39,289 bases of DNA from Gammaproteobacteria bacterium. Lineage in GTDB: Bacteria > Pseudomonadota > Gammaproteobacteria > SZUA-152. The stretch spans positions 1-39,289 of the forward strand of contig JAUWLO010000001.1 of the NCBI GenBank assembly GCA_030613605.1, written 5' to 3'. Every line of letters starts with the position of its first letter. The stretch's first letter is position 1. The notes under the pieces were generated by a model. The model worked only from the letters and a program-made list of their open reading frames with translations, ran no database searches and was not told the DNA's origin. This document shows positions 1 through 8,708 of this stretch, in pieces. The position numbers and the translations under genes were made by a program.

Positions 1-49
1 GACCCAAGCATAGTGTATTGGGTGTGGGCCGATCCCTGGAGAACATCAC

Positions 50-1393
50 ATGTCATTTGAATCCCTCGGCCTCAGGGCCGAATTACTCCGTGCTGTAGCC
101 GATAAAGGCTACAGCGAGCCCACTCCAATACAGATCCAGGCAATTCCTCTTATTCTTGAGGGTAAAGATGTGTTGGGTGGTGCGCAGACAGGTACAGGCA
201 AAACGGCTGGTTTTACCTTGCCACTCCTGCAGCGATTAATATCAACTGCTAAAGCGGTAAAAAAAGGACGTCGGCCTATCCGGGCTCTTGTGCTTACCCC
301 AACGCGAGAACTGGCAGCACAGGTACATGAAAGTGTGCGGACTTACGGGCGGCATCTGTCACTGAAATCTACGGTGATATTTGGTGGCGTCAGCATTAAC
401 CCGCAAAAACAGATACTTATTCGTGGCGTGGATATTTTAGTTGCCACTCCAGGACGATTACTGGATCACGTTAATCAGAGATCCGTAGACCTCTCAAACA
501 TCGATATTCTGGTGCTTGATGAAGCTGATCGTATGCTCGATATGGGGTTTATTCGTGATATCCGCAAGGTTCTTGCGTTAGTGCCTAAAGATAGACAGAC
601 CTTGTTATTTTCAGCCACTTTCTCGGATTCGATTAAAAAACTGGCCAATGACCTGTTGAGGTCCCCTACTTTGGTTGAAGTCGCACGGCAAAACACTGCC
701 ACAGAGACTGTTGAACAAGTTGTGCATCCAGTGGATAAAAAACGTAAACGTGAGCTGCTTTCATTCCTGATTGGCTCCAATGACTGGAAACAGATCCTGG
801 TATTCAGCCGTACCAAGCATGGCGCGGATCGCCTTGCCAAACAACTGAATGCAGATGGCATTACATCCTCTGCCATTCATGGAAATAAAAGTCAGGGGGC
901 TCGTACCAGAGCACTGGCAGATTTTAAAGCGGGTGAAGTGCGAGTATTGGTAGCCACAGATATAGCGGCTCGCGGAATAGATATTGACCAGCTTCCACAT
1001 GTAGTGAACTTTGATTTACCTAACACTGCTGAAGATTATGTTCACCGTATTGGTCGTACGGGTCGAGCGGGTAATGAAGGTGAAGCCATGTCATTGGTAT
1101 GTGTTGATGAGCTGGGTTTACTTAAAGATATTGAGCGATTAATTAAACGCGAAATACCAAATGTAGTGATTGACGGTTTTAAACCGGATCCTTCCATCAA
1201 AGCAGAGCCAATTTTTAAAGGGCGTGGTAAACAGCAGGGTTCAAGAAAGTCTGGCGGTAAAAAGAAAACATCTGCAAGGAACAGTAATAACGGGAACAAG
1301 CGCCCTGCTTCTAAGGGTAATTCGTCAAAACAAGGTCAGTCAAAGAAGCAAACACAAAGAAGTCCAAGGCGCAGTCCTCAGGGAAATTGTTAA
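50..1393 (+). CDS. rhlE: DEAD-box ATP-dependent RNA helicase, RhlE type
   Basis: Cytoplasmic RNA helicase that unwinds short RNA duplexes with ATP; RhlE acts in ribosome assembly and RNA decay. The 447-residue protein starts with the RhlE-like MSFESLGL and shows the Q motif (PTPIQ), Walker A AQTGTGKT near residue 45, PTRELA, the DEAD box (VLDEADRMLDMGF near 155), SAT, and HRIGRTGR near 340. The last ~75 residues are a low-complexity basic tail rich in K, S, G, N and Q, usual for RhlE and thought to bind RNA. A GGAGAA Shine-Dalgarno precedes the ATG. The NYN-domain gene follows after 12 bp, so the two are probably co-transcribed. The family is certain; the choice of RhlE among DEAD-box subgroups rests on the N-terminus and tail. 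Confidence 0.93.
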   Translation: MSFESLGLRAELLRAVADKGYSEPTPIQIQAIPLILEGKDVLGGAQTGTGKTAGFTLPLLQRLISTAKAVKKGRRPIRALVLTPTRELAAQVHESVRTYGRHLSLKSTVIFGGVSINPQKQILIRGVDILVATPGRLLDHVNQRSVDLSNIDILVLDEADRMLDMGFIRDIRKVLALVPKDRQTLLFSATFSDSIKKLANDLLRSPTLVEVARQNTATETVEQVVHPVDKKRKRELLSFLIGSNDWKQILVFSRTKHGADRLAKQLNADGITSSAIHGNKSQGARTRALADFKAGEVRVLVATDIAARGIDIDQLPHVVNFDLPNTAEDYVHRIGRTGRAGNEGEAMSLVCVDELGLLKDIERLIKREIPNVVIDGFKPDPSIKAEPIFKGRGKQQGSRKSGGKKKTSARNSNNGNKRPASKGNSSKQGQSKKQTQRSPRRSPQGNC

Positions 1394-1405
1394 CTAGATT
1401 GTTTT

Positions 1406-1879
1406 ATGAAAAAAATTGCCATTTTCGCTGATGTACAAAATATTTATTACACGACTCGCGATGCCTATGGACGCCAGTTTAACTACCGCAAACTGTGGCA
1501 GCAGATAAGCTCTGAGGGAGAGATAGTATCTGCAACTGCTTATGCCATACATCGTGGTGATGATAAACAGCTAAAATTTCAGGATGCCCTGAAGCACATC
1601 GGTTTTACAGTAAAACTCAAACCCTATATTCAGCGTAGTGATGGTTCCGCTAAAGGCGACTGGGATGTTGGTATTGCTATTGATGTAATGGATGTATCAA
1701 AAGATGTTGATACTGTCGTGTTGTTGTCGGGTGATGGGGATTTTGATTTATTGCTGGAAAAGGTCAAAAATGATTATGGTGTCAGCGCAGAAGTTTATGG
1801 AGTTCCCGCACTCACAGCAAATTCATTGATAAACGCTGCTAATATTTATCATCCTATCGAAGAAGACCTTTTGTTATAA
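1406..1879 (+). CDS. NYN domain (LabA/DUF88) putative RNase
   Basis: 157-residue single-domain protein of the NYN/PIN-like nuclease fold. Visible acidic residues fit the metal site of the family: FADVQN near residue 8, KGDWDVGIAIDVM near 85 and LSGDGDFDLLL near 107. Members are thought to be metal-dependent ribonucleases acting on structured RNA; the substrate here is unknown. It lies 12 bp after the RhlE-like helicase, suggesting a helicase/nuclease transcription unit, and has no strong Shine-Dalgarno, which fits translational coupling. Fold confidence is high, substrate unknown. Confidence 0.85.
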   Translation: MKKIAIFADVQNIYYTTRDAYGRQFNYRKLWQQISSEGEIVSATAYAIHRGDDKQLKFQDALKHIGFTVKLKPYIQRSDGSAKGDWDVGIAIDVMDVSKDVDTVVLLSGDGDFDLLLEKVKNDYGVSAEVYGVPALTANSLINAANIYHPIEEDLLL

Positions 1880-1919
1880 GAAGCTGTTATAAAAAGGTGT
1901 TATAAAAGGTTGTTATAAA
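1873..1919. repeat. Short tandem GTTATAA repeat
   Basis: The heptamer GTTATAA occurs four times at spacings of 13 to 14 bases, usually followed by AAGG. The run begins in the last codons of the NYN gene and ends inside the 3' end of rlmA. It probably arose by slippage at the convergent gene junction. The last unit forms the loop of the terminator hairpin listed separately. Confidence 0.6.
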
Positions 1920-1929
1920 CCTGTTTTTT
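1907..1929 (+). terminator. Rho-independent terminator after the NYN gene
   Basis: A 5-bp stem AGGTT/AACCT with loop GTTATA is followed by GTTTTTT. It lies just past the NYN stop codon and overlaps the 3' end of the convergent rlmA. The stem is short, so strength is uncertain. Confidence 0.5.
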
Positions 1930-2791
1930 CCAAGGTTCTAAAAACAACATCGACTGTCAATTCCAGTTTTTGTAATTTATTCGCAGCATCCCTGCCTTCT
2001 TTTGTCGCCCTGTAAAAATGTGGCGTCATGATGAGCAGATTATGGATTTGTTCGTTATTGATTTCACACGTCTTAAATTGAATCGGTTGTGTGTCCAGCA
2101 CTGAAAACCCAATTTCTTCAACAAAAGAAAGATCCTGTGGGTCTGTCTTTTTAACTTCCGTGTAAATTATTTCCCTTAACTCTTTCAAATGATCGGGGCC
2201 AGGTTCAACCAGAATAATTTTTCCACCTGGTTTTAGTGCTTTATTAAATCCCTCAAAACTCTGAAATCCAAATACGCAAATAATAATATCAACGCTATTG
2301 TCTGCAACGGGCGGCTGTCTGTTTGTTCCAACAACCCAGATTATTTGTTTATTTCTTTTCGCGGCTTCAACTATTGCGGGTTTTGATATATCCAGGCCGA
2401 TAAAGGAAAGATTACGATTGCCATCTTTGTTCTTGAGTGTGTTAAAAAGTGAGTCAAAATAATAACCTTCACCACAACCCGCATCCATAAAACAGATTTC
2501 ATCACTTTCTATACCAGTATCATTGTCAATCAATGCGGTTGATAGTTTGGCTAATGTATTAGCAATGAGCTGGTAGACGCCTGAATTTAAGAAATTAGCT
2601 CTTGCCAACACCATCTCTTTGCTGTCGCCCGGATCTTTAGTCCTTTTATGCTGTACAGGTAATAAGTTCACATACCCCTGACGAGCGACATCGAAAGTAT
2701 GCCCATTTTCACAAATGAGTTGTTTTCCCTCGGATTCGAGCCGTTTGCCGTCAATTGGGCAGGCCAGATTATGTGCTTTTATAATATTCAT
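1913..2791 (-). CDS. rlmA: 23S rRNA (guanine-N1)-methyltransferase RlmA
   Basis: SAM-dependent methyltransferase that modifies G745 (E. coli numbering) of 23S rRNA. The 292-residue protein starts with the RlmA zinc-ribbon region: C11-P-I-D14 ... C27-x3-H31 followed by TFDVARQGYVNLLPVQHKR, a family signature. The class I methyltransferase core follows, with the SAM loop MDAGCGEGYY near residue 105 and IIICVFGF near 170. The second zinc ligand of E. coli RlmA (Cys8) is Asp14 here, so zinc binding may differ. It is a single gene facing the NYN gene. Identity is strong from the N-terminal signature. Confidence 0.9.
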   Translation of the reverse strand: MNIIKAHNLACPIDGKRLESEGKQLICENGHTFDVARQGYVNLLPVQHKRTKDPGDSKEMVLARANFLNSGVYQLIANTLAKLSTALIDNDTGIESDEICFMDAGCGEGYYFDSLFNTLKNKDGNRNLSFIGLDISKPAIVEAAKRNKQIIWVVGTNRQPPVADNSVDIIICVFGFQSFEGFNKALKPGGKIILVEPGPDHLKELREIIYTEVKKTDPQDLSFVEEIGFSVLDTQPIQFKTCEINNEQIHNLLIMTPHFYRATKEGRDAANKLQKLELTVDVVFRTLEKTGL

Positions 2792-2880
2792 AATTACTGA
2801 ACTATTTTGATTGCCCTATCTTACCAAAGGCTTTGTTTTGTATAAATATTATGCCCTTTACTGAGTCTGTTTCATTAAAG

Positions 2881-2904
2881 CTTACTTTAAAACTTACTTT
2901 AAAA
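2881..2904. repeat. Two tandem 12-bp repeats upstream of recQ
   Basis: CTTACTTTAAAA occurs twice in direct succession, ending 11 bp before the earliest recQ start. It lies between the divergent rlmA and recQ genes, where promoter elements are expected. Function unknown. Confidence 0.6.
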
Positions 2905-2915
2905 CATGGCTTCAT

Positions 2916-5081
2916 GTGACATGTAATTGTAAAATAAGCGGCTCTATGAATGTCCAAGACTCACCCGATAACTCCCCTCAGCACATTTTACAAAGCGTCT
3001 TTGGCTACAACGAGTTCCGGCCACAACAGCAGACGATTGTTGAGCACCTGATTGCTGGCGGCGATGCGCTCGTGCTGATGCCCACCGGGGGCGGCAAATC
3101 ACTCTGTTATCAAATACCTTCTATAGTGCGCTCCGGTGTCGGCATTATCATTTCGCCGCTGATAGCCCTGATGCAGGATCAGGTAGACAGCTTACGCCTG
3201 AACGGAGTGCGGGCAGCCTATCTTAACTCTAGCCTCAGCATCAATGAAATGCGTGAAGTAGAGGGCGCACTGCACAGCGGTGAACTGGATTTGCTCTACA
3301 TCGCGCCCGAGCGACTCATGATGCCGCGCACGCTTGATCTTTTAGAGACATTGCCTGTTTCACTCTTTGCCATAGACGAAGTACATTGCGTCTCTCAATG
3401 GGGCCACGATTTTCGTCCCGAGTATGTGCAGCTCTCAATATTGCACCAGCGTTTCCCGCAGATTCCCCGCATTGCATTAACAGCTACCGCCGACAGTGCA
3501 ACGCAACGGGAGATTATCGAACGATTAGCGCTTACTGAAGCGCGGCAATTTATCAGTGGCTTCGACCGTCCAAATATTCGCTATCGTATAAGTGATAACA
3601 CCATCAACGCCCGTGAACAGCTATTGCGATTTATTCGTAACGAGCACCAGGGAGACGCCGGGATCGTTTATTGCCTTTCGCGCAAGCGGGTGGATCAGGT
3701 GGCCGCCTGGCTAACATCAAAAGGGCTCACTGCGCTGCCCTACCACGCTGGTTTACCGCAAGAGGTTCGCAAAGAGAATCAGGAACGTTTTTTGCGCGAG
3801 GATGGAGTGATTATCGTCGCAACGATTGCCTTCGGCATGGGAATAGACAAACCTGATGTACGTTTTGTTGCTCACCTCAATCTGCCAAAAAGTCTGGAAG
3901 CCTACTATCAGGAAACAGGACGCGCCGGCCGCGACAACCAGCCCGCGAATGCCTGGATGGTCTACGGTTTGCAGGACATGATCATGCTCAAACAGATGCA
4001 GGCAAATTCTGATGCCCCCGAAGAAATAAAACGCATAGAACGTCATAAGCTCGACGCCATGCTGGGGCTTTGTGAATTAACGACCTGCCGTCGTCAGGCA
4101 CTGCTGCGTTATTTTGGTGATGAATTAGAGAAACCCTGTGGTAATTGCGACATCTGTCTGGAGCCGCCCGAAACCTGGGATGCCACTGCCGCCGCGCAAA
4201 AAGCCCTTTCCTGTGTTCATCGCACCGGCCAGCGTTTTGGTGTTGGTTATCTGGTTGATGTATTGCTTGGTAAAGAACATGAACGTATCAGTCGCTTCGG
4301 TCATGACAAGGTAAGCACTTATGGTATTGGTAGTGAGCTTAATCAAAGCGAATGGCGTGATCTTTACCGCCAACTGATTGCCCGAGGCATGCTGGCAGTT
4401 GATATCGAAGGGCATGGCGGGCTTCATCTCACCGAGGAAAGCCGTCCTGTATTGCGCGGTGAACAGCCACTGCATCTACGTAAGTTTTCGAGAAAAGCAA
4501 AAGCAAAAAGCCGTGAGCGAAAAGCCAACCGTTTTACCGATACAGGAAACAACGACCTATGGGAGGCGTTGCGCAATCGTCGTCAACAACTGGCCGATGA
4601 ACAAGGCATTCCTGCCTATATGATCTTCCACGATGCCACTCTCGCCGAGATGGTAGAGAACCGCCCGGATAGCCTTGTGCAGTTATCGAATATCTCGGGT
4701 GTTGGTGAAAGCAAACTGGCCAGCTATGGCGAGCAGTTTCTCGATGTGCTCAATGAATACCGGGGGCTGGAAAATAAAACGCAAAACGATACCGAAGAGG
4801 AAACGCTGCAGCTTTTTCGCCTTGGAATGAACGCCGAAGCCATTGCCACTCAACGTGGCCTCAAAGAAACCACCATTTACAATCATCTGGCCAAAGGAAT
4901 AGAGCGCGATGAGATTCCGCTTGATAAGGTTGTGCCGCTGGAACAGAATCAATTAAAAGCGATTCGATTCGCTTTCGAACAATTTGATAGTGGTAAACGC
5001 CTCAAGCCGGTATTTGATGCGCTGGAGGGAGAGTTTTCCTACGAGGTGTTGCGGTGTGTAAGATCCGATATAACGCGTTAA
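2916..5081 (+). CDS. recQ: ATP-dependent DNA helicase RecQ
   Basis: 3'-to-5' DNA helicase of recombination and replication-fork repair. Visible parts in order: RecA-like core with FRPQQQ, Walker A PTGGGKS, the DEAH-type box IDEVHCVSQWGHDFRPEY, SALTATA-like IALTATA and QETGRAGRD; the RecQ zinc-binding part with CRRQALLRYFGDE and CGNCDIC; a winged-helix RQC region; an HRDC domain (~residues 540-620); and an additional C-terminal helix-turn-helix segment (HTH_40-like, ~640-715) in which FRLGMNAEAIA and TTIYNHL are visible. At 721 residues from the first GTG it is longer than E. coli RecQ (~610) because of that last domain. The GTG at 2916 and the ATG at 2946 (MNVQDS) are both possible starts; the ATG looks more natural. 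The gene looks GC-richer by eye than its neighbours. Confidence 0.95.
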   Translation: MTCNCKISGSMNVQDSPDNSPQHILQSVFGYNEFRPQQQTIVEHLIAGGDALVLMPTGGGKSLCYQIPSIVRSGVGIIISPLIALMQDQVDSLRLNGVRAAYLNSSLSINEMREVEGALHSGELDLLYIAPERLMMPRTLDLLETLPVSLFAIDEVHCVSQWGHDFRPEYVQLSILHQRFPQIPRIALTATADSATQREIIERLALTEARQFISGFDRPNIRYRISDNTINAREQLLRFIRNEHQGDAGIVYCLSRKRVDQVAAWLTSKGLTALPYHAGLPQEVRKENQERFLREDGVIIVATIAFGMGIDKPDVRFVAHLNLPKSLEAYYQETGRAGRDNQPANAWMVYGLQDMIMLKQMQANSDAPEEIKRIERHKLDAMLGLCELTTCRRQALLRYFGDELEKPCGNCDICLEPPETWDATAAAQKALSCVHRTGQRFGVGYLVDVLLGKEHERISRFGHDKVSTYGIGSELNQSEWRDLYRQLIARGMLAVDIEGHGGLHLTEESRPVLRGEQPLHLRKFSRKAKAKSRERKANRFTDTGNNDLWEALRNRRQQLADEQGIPAYMIFHDATLAEMVENRPDSLVQLSNISGVGESKLASYGEQFLDVLNEYRGLENKTQNDTEEETLQLFRLGMNAEAIATQRGLKETTIYNHLAKGIERDEIPLDKVVPLEQNQLKAIRFAFEQFDSGKRLKPVFDALEGEFSYEVLRCVRSDITR

Positions 5082-5112
5082 GTCCCTCTTTCTTACGGGT
5101 TTACGGGTAATC

Positions 5113-5121
5113 TGCTATGAT
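5113..5121 (+). promoter_or_regulatory. Extended -10 promoter of dbpA
   Basis: TGCTATGAT gives an extended -10 (TG-N-TATGAT) 35 bp before the dbpA start. Two tandem TTACGGGT units at 5093-5108 occupy the -35 region, which has no good consensus. Inferred from sequence only. Confidence 0.4.
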
Positions 5122-5155
5122 TCGCCACCTTTCCCTGTAGCCAGATTCTTTTCCT

Positions 5156-6559
5156 ATGACCACTTCAGCAGCTAACTCAGCAACCACAGCCTTCTCGTCA
5201 TTGCCCTTATCCCCCGAGTTTTTGGCCAACATAGATTCGCTGGGTTACACAGAAATGACTCCAATACAGGCTCAGAGTTTGCCAGAGATTCTCGGTGGTA
5301 AAGATGTGCTGGCGCAGGCGAAAACCGGTAGCGGTAAAACAGCTGCGTTTGCTATTGGTCTGCTGCACAGTCTGGACGCGAAAACCTACCAAACTCAGTC
5401 GTTGGTGCTTTGCCCAACCCGTGAGCTGGCCGACCAGGTCAGCAAGGAAATTCGCCGTCTGGCACGAGCGATTCCTAATACCAAGATACTGACTTTGTGT
5501 GGCGGCAAACCCTTTGGACCTCAATTGGCGTCATTGGAGCACAATCCGCATATTGTGGTTGGTACACCCGGCCGTGTTTTGAAGCACCTTGAGAGAGGTT
5601 CATTAACCTTAAACAGGCTTAAAACGTTGGTGCTGGATGAAGCTGATCGTATGCTGGATATGGGTTTTTATGACGATATTATGAGCATAATCGACAAAAT
5701 GCCTCAGCAAAGACAAACCTTGCTGTTTTCGGCTACCTACCCTGACGAAATAAAGACGATTAGTGCTTCCATCCAGAATAAACCTGTCGATATTCGCGTA
5801 GAAACTGTGCATGACGACAAAAAAATAAAACAGGTCTTTTACGAAATTCAGAAAGGTGAAAGAACCAAAGCGCTTATATCTCTTCTTGAGCATTATCGTC
5901 CAGAATCTACCGTGGTGTTTTGTAATCGCAAACAACAGACTCAGGAACTGGCAGATGATTTATGGCAAAAAGGTTTCCATGTGCTGGCGCTGCATGGTGA
6001 TCTTGAGCAAAAAGATCGCGACCAGGTACTGGTTCAGTTTTCCAATAAAAGTAGTTCGATACTCGTGGCGACGGATGTGGCCGCCCGTGGGCTGGATATA
6101 AAAGATCTGGAGGCTGTTATTAACTTTGAGTTATCGCCAGACCCGGAAATCCATATTCATCGTATAGGGCGCACAGGTCGCGCTGGAAAGGAAGGATTGG
6201 CGCTAAGTCTTTTCATGGCCTCTGAAGCATACAAAGTGAATGCTATAGAGGATTCCCGGAAAAATCCTATCAAAATAGAATCAATATCTTCTCTTAAAAC
6301 CAGAGAAAACTTTAAGCTCAGCCCACCCATGGTAACGCTGTGTATAAATGGCGGTCGTAAGGACAAGGTTCGCCCGGGCGATATTCTGGGAGCATTAACG
6401 GCAAATACCAGCCTGCCCGGCACACAAATCGGTAAAATCGATATTTTTGACAATATTGCTTATGTGGCGGTTGAGCGCCCTATCGCCAAACAGGCTTTGA
6501 AGGTTTTATCTGAGGGTAAAATTAAAGGACGCATGTTCAAGGTCAGAAAATTACGTTAA
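5156..6559 (+). CDS. dbpA: ATP-dependent RNA helicase DbpA
   Basis: DEAD-box helicase targeted to hairpin 92 of 23S rRNA during 50S maturation. The 467-residue protein carries the Q motif (MTPIQAQ), AKTGSGKT near residue 55, PTRELA, VLDEADRMLDMGF, SAT and HRIGRTGRAG. The C-terminal ~75 residues (VTLCINGGRKDKVRPGDILGAL to the end) match the DbpA RNA-binding domain, which sets it apart from RhlE and SrmB. It starts 74 bp after recQ with its own probable promoter. With RlmA two genes away, two 23S rRNA-acting proteins lie close together. Confidence 0.95.
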   Translation: MTTSAANSATTAFSSLPLSPEFLANIDSLGYTEMTPIQAQSLPEILGGKDVLAQAKTGSGKTAAFAIGLLHSLDAKTYQTQSLVLCPTRELADQVSKEIRRLARAIPNTKILTLCGGKPFGPQLASLEHNPHIVVGTPGRVLKHLERGSLTLNRLKTLVLDEADRMLDMGFYDDIMSIIDKMPQQRQTLLFSATYPDEIKTISASIQNKPVDIRVETVHDDKKIKQVFYEIQKGERTKALISLLEHYRPESTVVFCNRKQQTQELADDLWQKGFHVLALHGDLEQKDRDQVLVQFSNKSSSILVATDVAARGLDIKDLEAVINFELSPDPEIHIHRIGRTGRAGKEGLALSLFMASEAYKVNAIEDSRKNPIKIESISSLKTRENFKLSPPMVTLCINGGRKDKVRPGDILGALTANTSLPGTQIGKIDIFDNIAYVAVERPIAKQALKVLSEGKIKGRMFKVRKLR

Positions 6560-6580
6560 TTGGCTACTTCCTACTTTTCG

Positions 6581-7045
6581 TTATGAATCGTCTCGATACT
6601 TGATTTGCACGCCATTCAGGAAATTTCTCAAAATCTGATCTTTACATGCACGGTAGTGTTTATGGTCTGGGCGTCTAAAAAACGCGCTTAATTCGTGTTT
6701 GCTGACCCTCAAGTCTGCGAGTTTCAGTATATTCAGTACGTCCTCAGCCTTCAGGTTTAAGGCTATTTTCAGTTTCATGAAAATAATATTGTTATTGATG
6801 CTTTTTTCAAGAACTGGTTGTGGGCCGTCTTTTTTGCCCCGTTTTTCAATAATCAAACCATTAAGAAAGGTTGCCAGTTTGGTATCCGGACAATTCTGAT
6901 ATTCTGGATCATCCTCTTTTCTTAACCAGTTAATGATCTGTTCCTGGGAAACCTTAAGGTCAGCCAGGCCAAACAGGGAAACCATTTTCGAATCGTTAAA
7001 ATCGAAGGTATAGCGCAGGCGGCGTAGTATATCGTTATTAGTCAT
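6581..7045 (-). CDS. YehS-like DUF1456 protein
   Basis: 154-residue protein made of two copies of a ~68-residue helical repeat. The repeats align: N-x-I-L-R-R-L-R-Y-T-F / N-I-I-F-M-K-L-K-I-A-L, then LADLKVSQEQIINWLR / LADLRVSKHELSAFFR, then FLNGLIIEKRG / FLNGVQIKYRD. This is the DUF1456 (YehS) architecture. The molecular role is not established. It is convergent with dbpA (21 bp gap). Confidence 0.85.
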   Translation of the reverse strand: MTNNDILRRLRYTFDFNDSKMVSLFGLADLKVSQEQIINWLRKEDDPEYQNCPDTKLATFLNGLIIEKRGKKDGPQPVLEKSINNNIIFMKLKIALNLKAEDVLNILKLADLRVSKHELSAFFRRPDHKHYRACKDQILRNFLNGVQIKYRDDS

Positions 7046-7111
7046 GGTTGAATGATCTCACTTTTCACTATTTTTTACTAAACTGATTTTACCCCAAAAG
7101 AAAGAATCCAC

Positions 7112-7136
7112 AAAAAAGCCCACCGTGAGGTGGGCT
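7112..7136 (-). terminator. Strong rho-independent terminator after the H1-like gene
   Basis: On the minus strand an 8-bp perfect stem AGCCCACC/GGTGGGCT with loop TCAC is followed by six T. It lies 56 bp past the stop of the lysine-rich gene and separates it from the yehS-like gene. Confidence 0.9.
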
Positions 7137-7191
7137 GCCATACTTTTGTTACCGCTAAGTTACCGCTTATCAGCAGCGATTACTTAATAGA

Positions 7192-7647
7192 TCATTTAGC
7201 GGCTTTTTTCTTTCTTTTCTTCTTTTTAGGTTTATTCAGAACTTTGTCTGCAGAAGCTACGCTTTTAGCATAGGCTACGGCACGTTTAGATGCTGATTTT
7301 AGCGACGCTAATTCATCAGAAACAGCTGATTTCACTGTTTTAAGCTTAGCGGCTTCTTTCTTGATGGCTACGATGTCCTTTTTAATGACGGCCACAGATT
7401 TTTTATTGGCGGCATTGGCATCTTTTTGCAGTCTTTTTGAAGCGGTTTTCACCTTTTTCATCAAGGCAGCGCGCTTCTTGTTCATGCTCTTGGCTGTTTT
7501 TGCCAATTTCTTATATTCTTTACCTGTGGCAATAACTGCTTTTGTTGCTGCGGCAGCTACATCATCGATAGTAGCAATAGCAGAATCGACAGCTTTTAAA
7601 TGAGCTGCGCCTTTTACAGTTTTTTTAGCTTTCTTTTTTATGGCCAT
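7192..7647 (-). CDS. Lysine/alanine-rich histone H1-like protein
   Basis: 151-residue protein of extreme composition: almost only K, A, S, V, D and L, with repeated AxKK/KKA patterns, no aromatic residue but tyrosine, no cysteine, and a C-terminal cluster of consecutive lysines and arginines near residues 138-151. It resembles bacterial H1-like or AlgP-type nucleoid proteins, so DNA binding is the likely role; this is inferred from composition. A good Shine-Dalgarno (CGGAGAG) precedes the ATG and a strong terminator follows the gene, so it is a well-expressed monocistronic gene in appearance. The acidic/neutral middle is predicted helical and may be a coiled coil. Confidence 0.75.
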   Translation of the reverse strand: MAIKKKAKKTVKGAAHLKAVDSAIATIDDVAAAATKAVIATGKEYKKLAKTAKSMNKKRAALMKKVKTASKRLQKDANAANKKSVAVIKKDIVAIKKEAAKLKTVKSAVSDELASLKSASKRAVAYAKSVASADKVLNKPKKKKRKKKAAK

Positions 7648-7776
7648 CTAGGACTCTCCGTTATTATAAAAAAATGCATTCTGTCACTTTTATCTATAAT
7701 AGGCAAAAATAACAGTAAAAATAATTACTGTGCCAATTTTCCTGTTAGTTCAATTGTTGTGGATAATTGATTGATT

Positions 7777-8667
7777 ATGACTTTATTAAAATTAAATATT
7801 ATTTTTCTGTTTTCAATTTTTTCTACTTTTTACGCAAATATGGTGTTTGCGTATGATATTTTTGCCGACAGTCACATTCATTTCAACTGGGATCAGGTCG
7901 AGGAAACGTCAGCGCAGGATGCAGTCAACATCCTCAAACAGGCCAATGTTGGCCTCACGATAGTTTCCAGTACGCCCACAGACATGGCTCTGGAATTGCG
8001 GCAAAAAGGTGGTGACTGGATAGTGCCTTTCTTCAGTCCCTACATTCATGTGTTGGGAAAACGAGACTGGTTCAGAAAAAGTGAAGTTGTTAAAAAAGCC
8101 GAACAAGGTTTAAAAAGCGGCCAATATTTCGGTATTGGAGAGGTCCATTTCATGGATGGGTTCCACCCAAAAACAGACAATACGATATTCCTTCAATTGC
8201 TCCAGTTGGCAAAAAAGTACTCTGTTCCGGTGCTGATTCATATTGATTCATCCAATGAAACCACATTTCTCAATTTATGCCTGAAAAATCCAGATATTAA
8301 GATGATATTTGCCCATGCGGGTGGAGTACTCAAACCGGCCCATATCGGAAAAATACTGTCCCAATGTGAAAATGTATGGATAGATTTCGCCGCACGTGAT
8401 CCATGGCGATATGGAGGAATAAGCAAAGAAGACCATACCCTGCTCCCGGAATGGAAAAAACTGGTTTTACGGTTTCCAGATCAATTTATTACCGGCACAG
8501 ATCCCGTCTGGAAAGTCACCCGTGGGCAAACCTGGGATTTACCAGATGAAGGTTGGAAAAAGTACGGGCAATTACTGGATTATCACTGGGCATGGATGAA
8601 TGATTTGCCCGAAGATGTCAGGCGGAAAATATCCTGGGAAAATACTAAAGCGCTACTAAAAAAATGA
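7777..8667 (+). CDS. Exported amidohydrolase / TatD-like metal-dependent hydrolase
   Basis: 296-residue protein with an N-terminal signal peptide (MTLLKLNIIFLFSIFSTFYANMVFA, cleavage after FA), so periplasmic. The mature part shows the TIM-barrel amidohydrolase metal ligands: ADSHIHF just after the signal, GIGEVHF near residue 125, LIHIDSS near 155, IFAHAGG near 180 and a late GTDP near 245. Substrate unknown. An in-frame TTG two codons earlier (7771) is possible; I prefer the ATG because the signal peptide is complete from it. The gene is divergent from the H1-like gene and convergent with the lpxR-like gene. Confidence 0.8.
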   Translation: MTLLKLNIIFLFSIFSTFYANMVFAYDIFADSHIHFNWDQVEETSAQDAVNILKQANVGLTIVSSTPTDMALELRQKGGDWIVPFFSPYIHVLGKRDWFRKSEVVKKAEQGLKSGQYFGIGEVHFMDGFHPKTDNTIFLQLLQLAKKYSVPVLIHIDSSNETTFLNLCLKNPDIKMIFAHAGGVLKPAHIGKILSQCENVWIDFAARDPWRYGGISKEDHTLLPEWKKLVLRFPDQFITGTDPVWKVTRGQTWDLPDEGWKKYGQLLDYHWAWMNDLPEDVRRKISWENTKALLKK

Positions 8668-8708
8668 AGGGATAACTTAAATAGTCAATTCTAGAATCTA
8701 TTTTCTGG

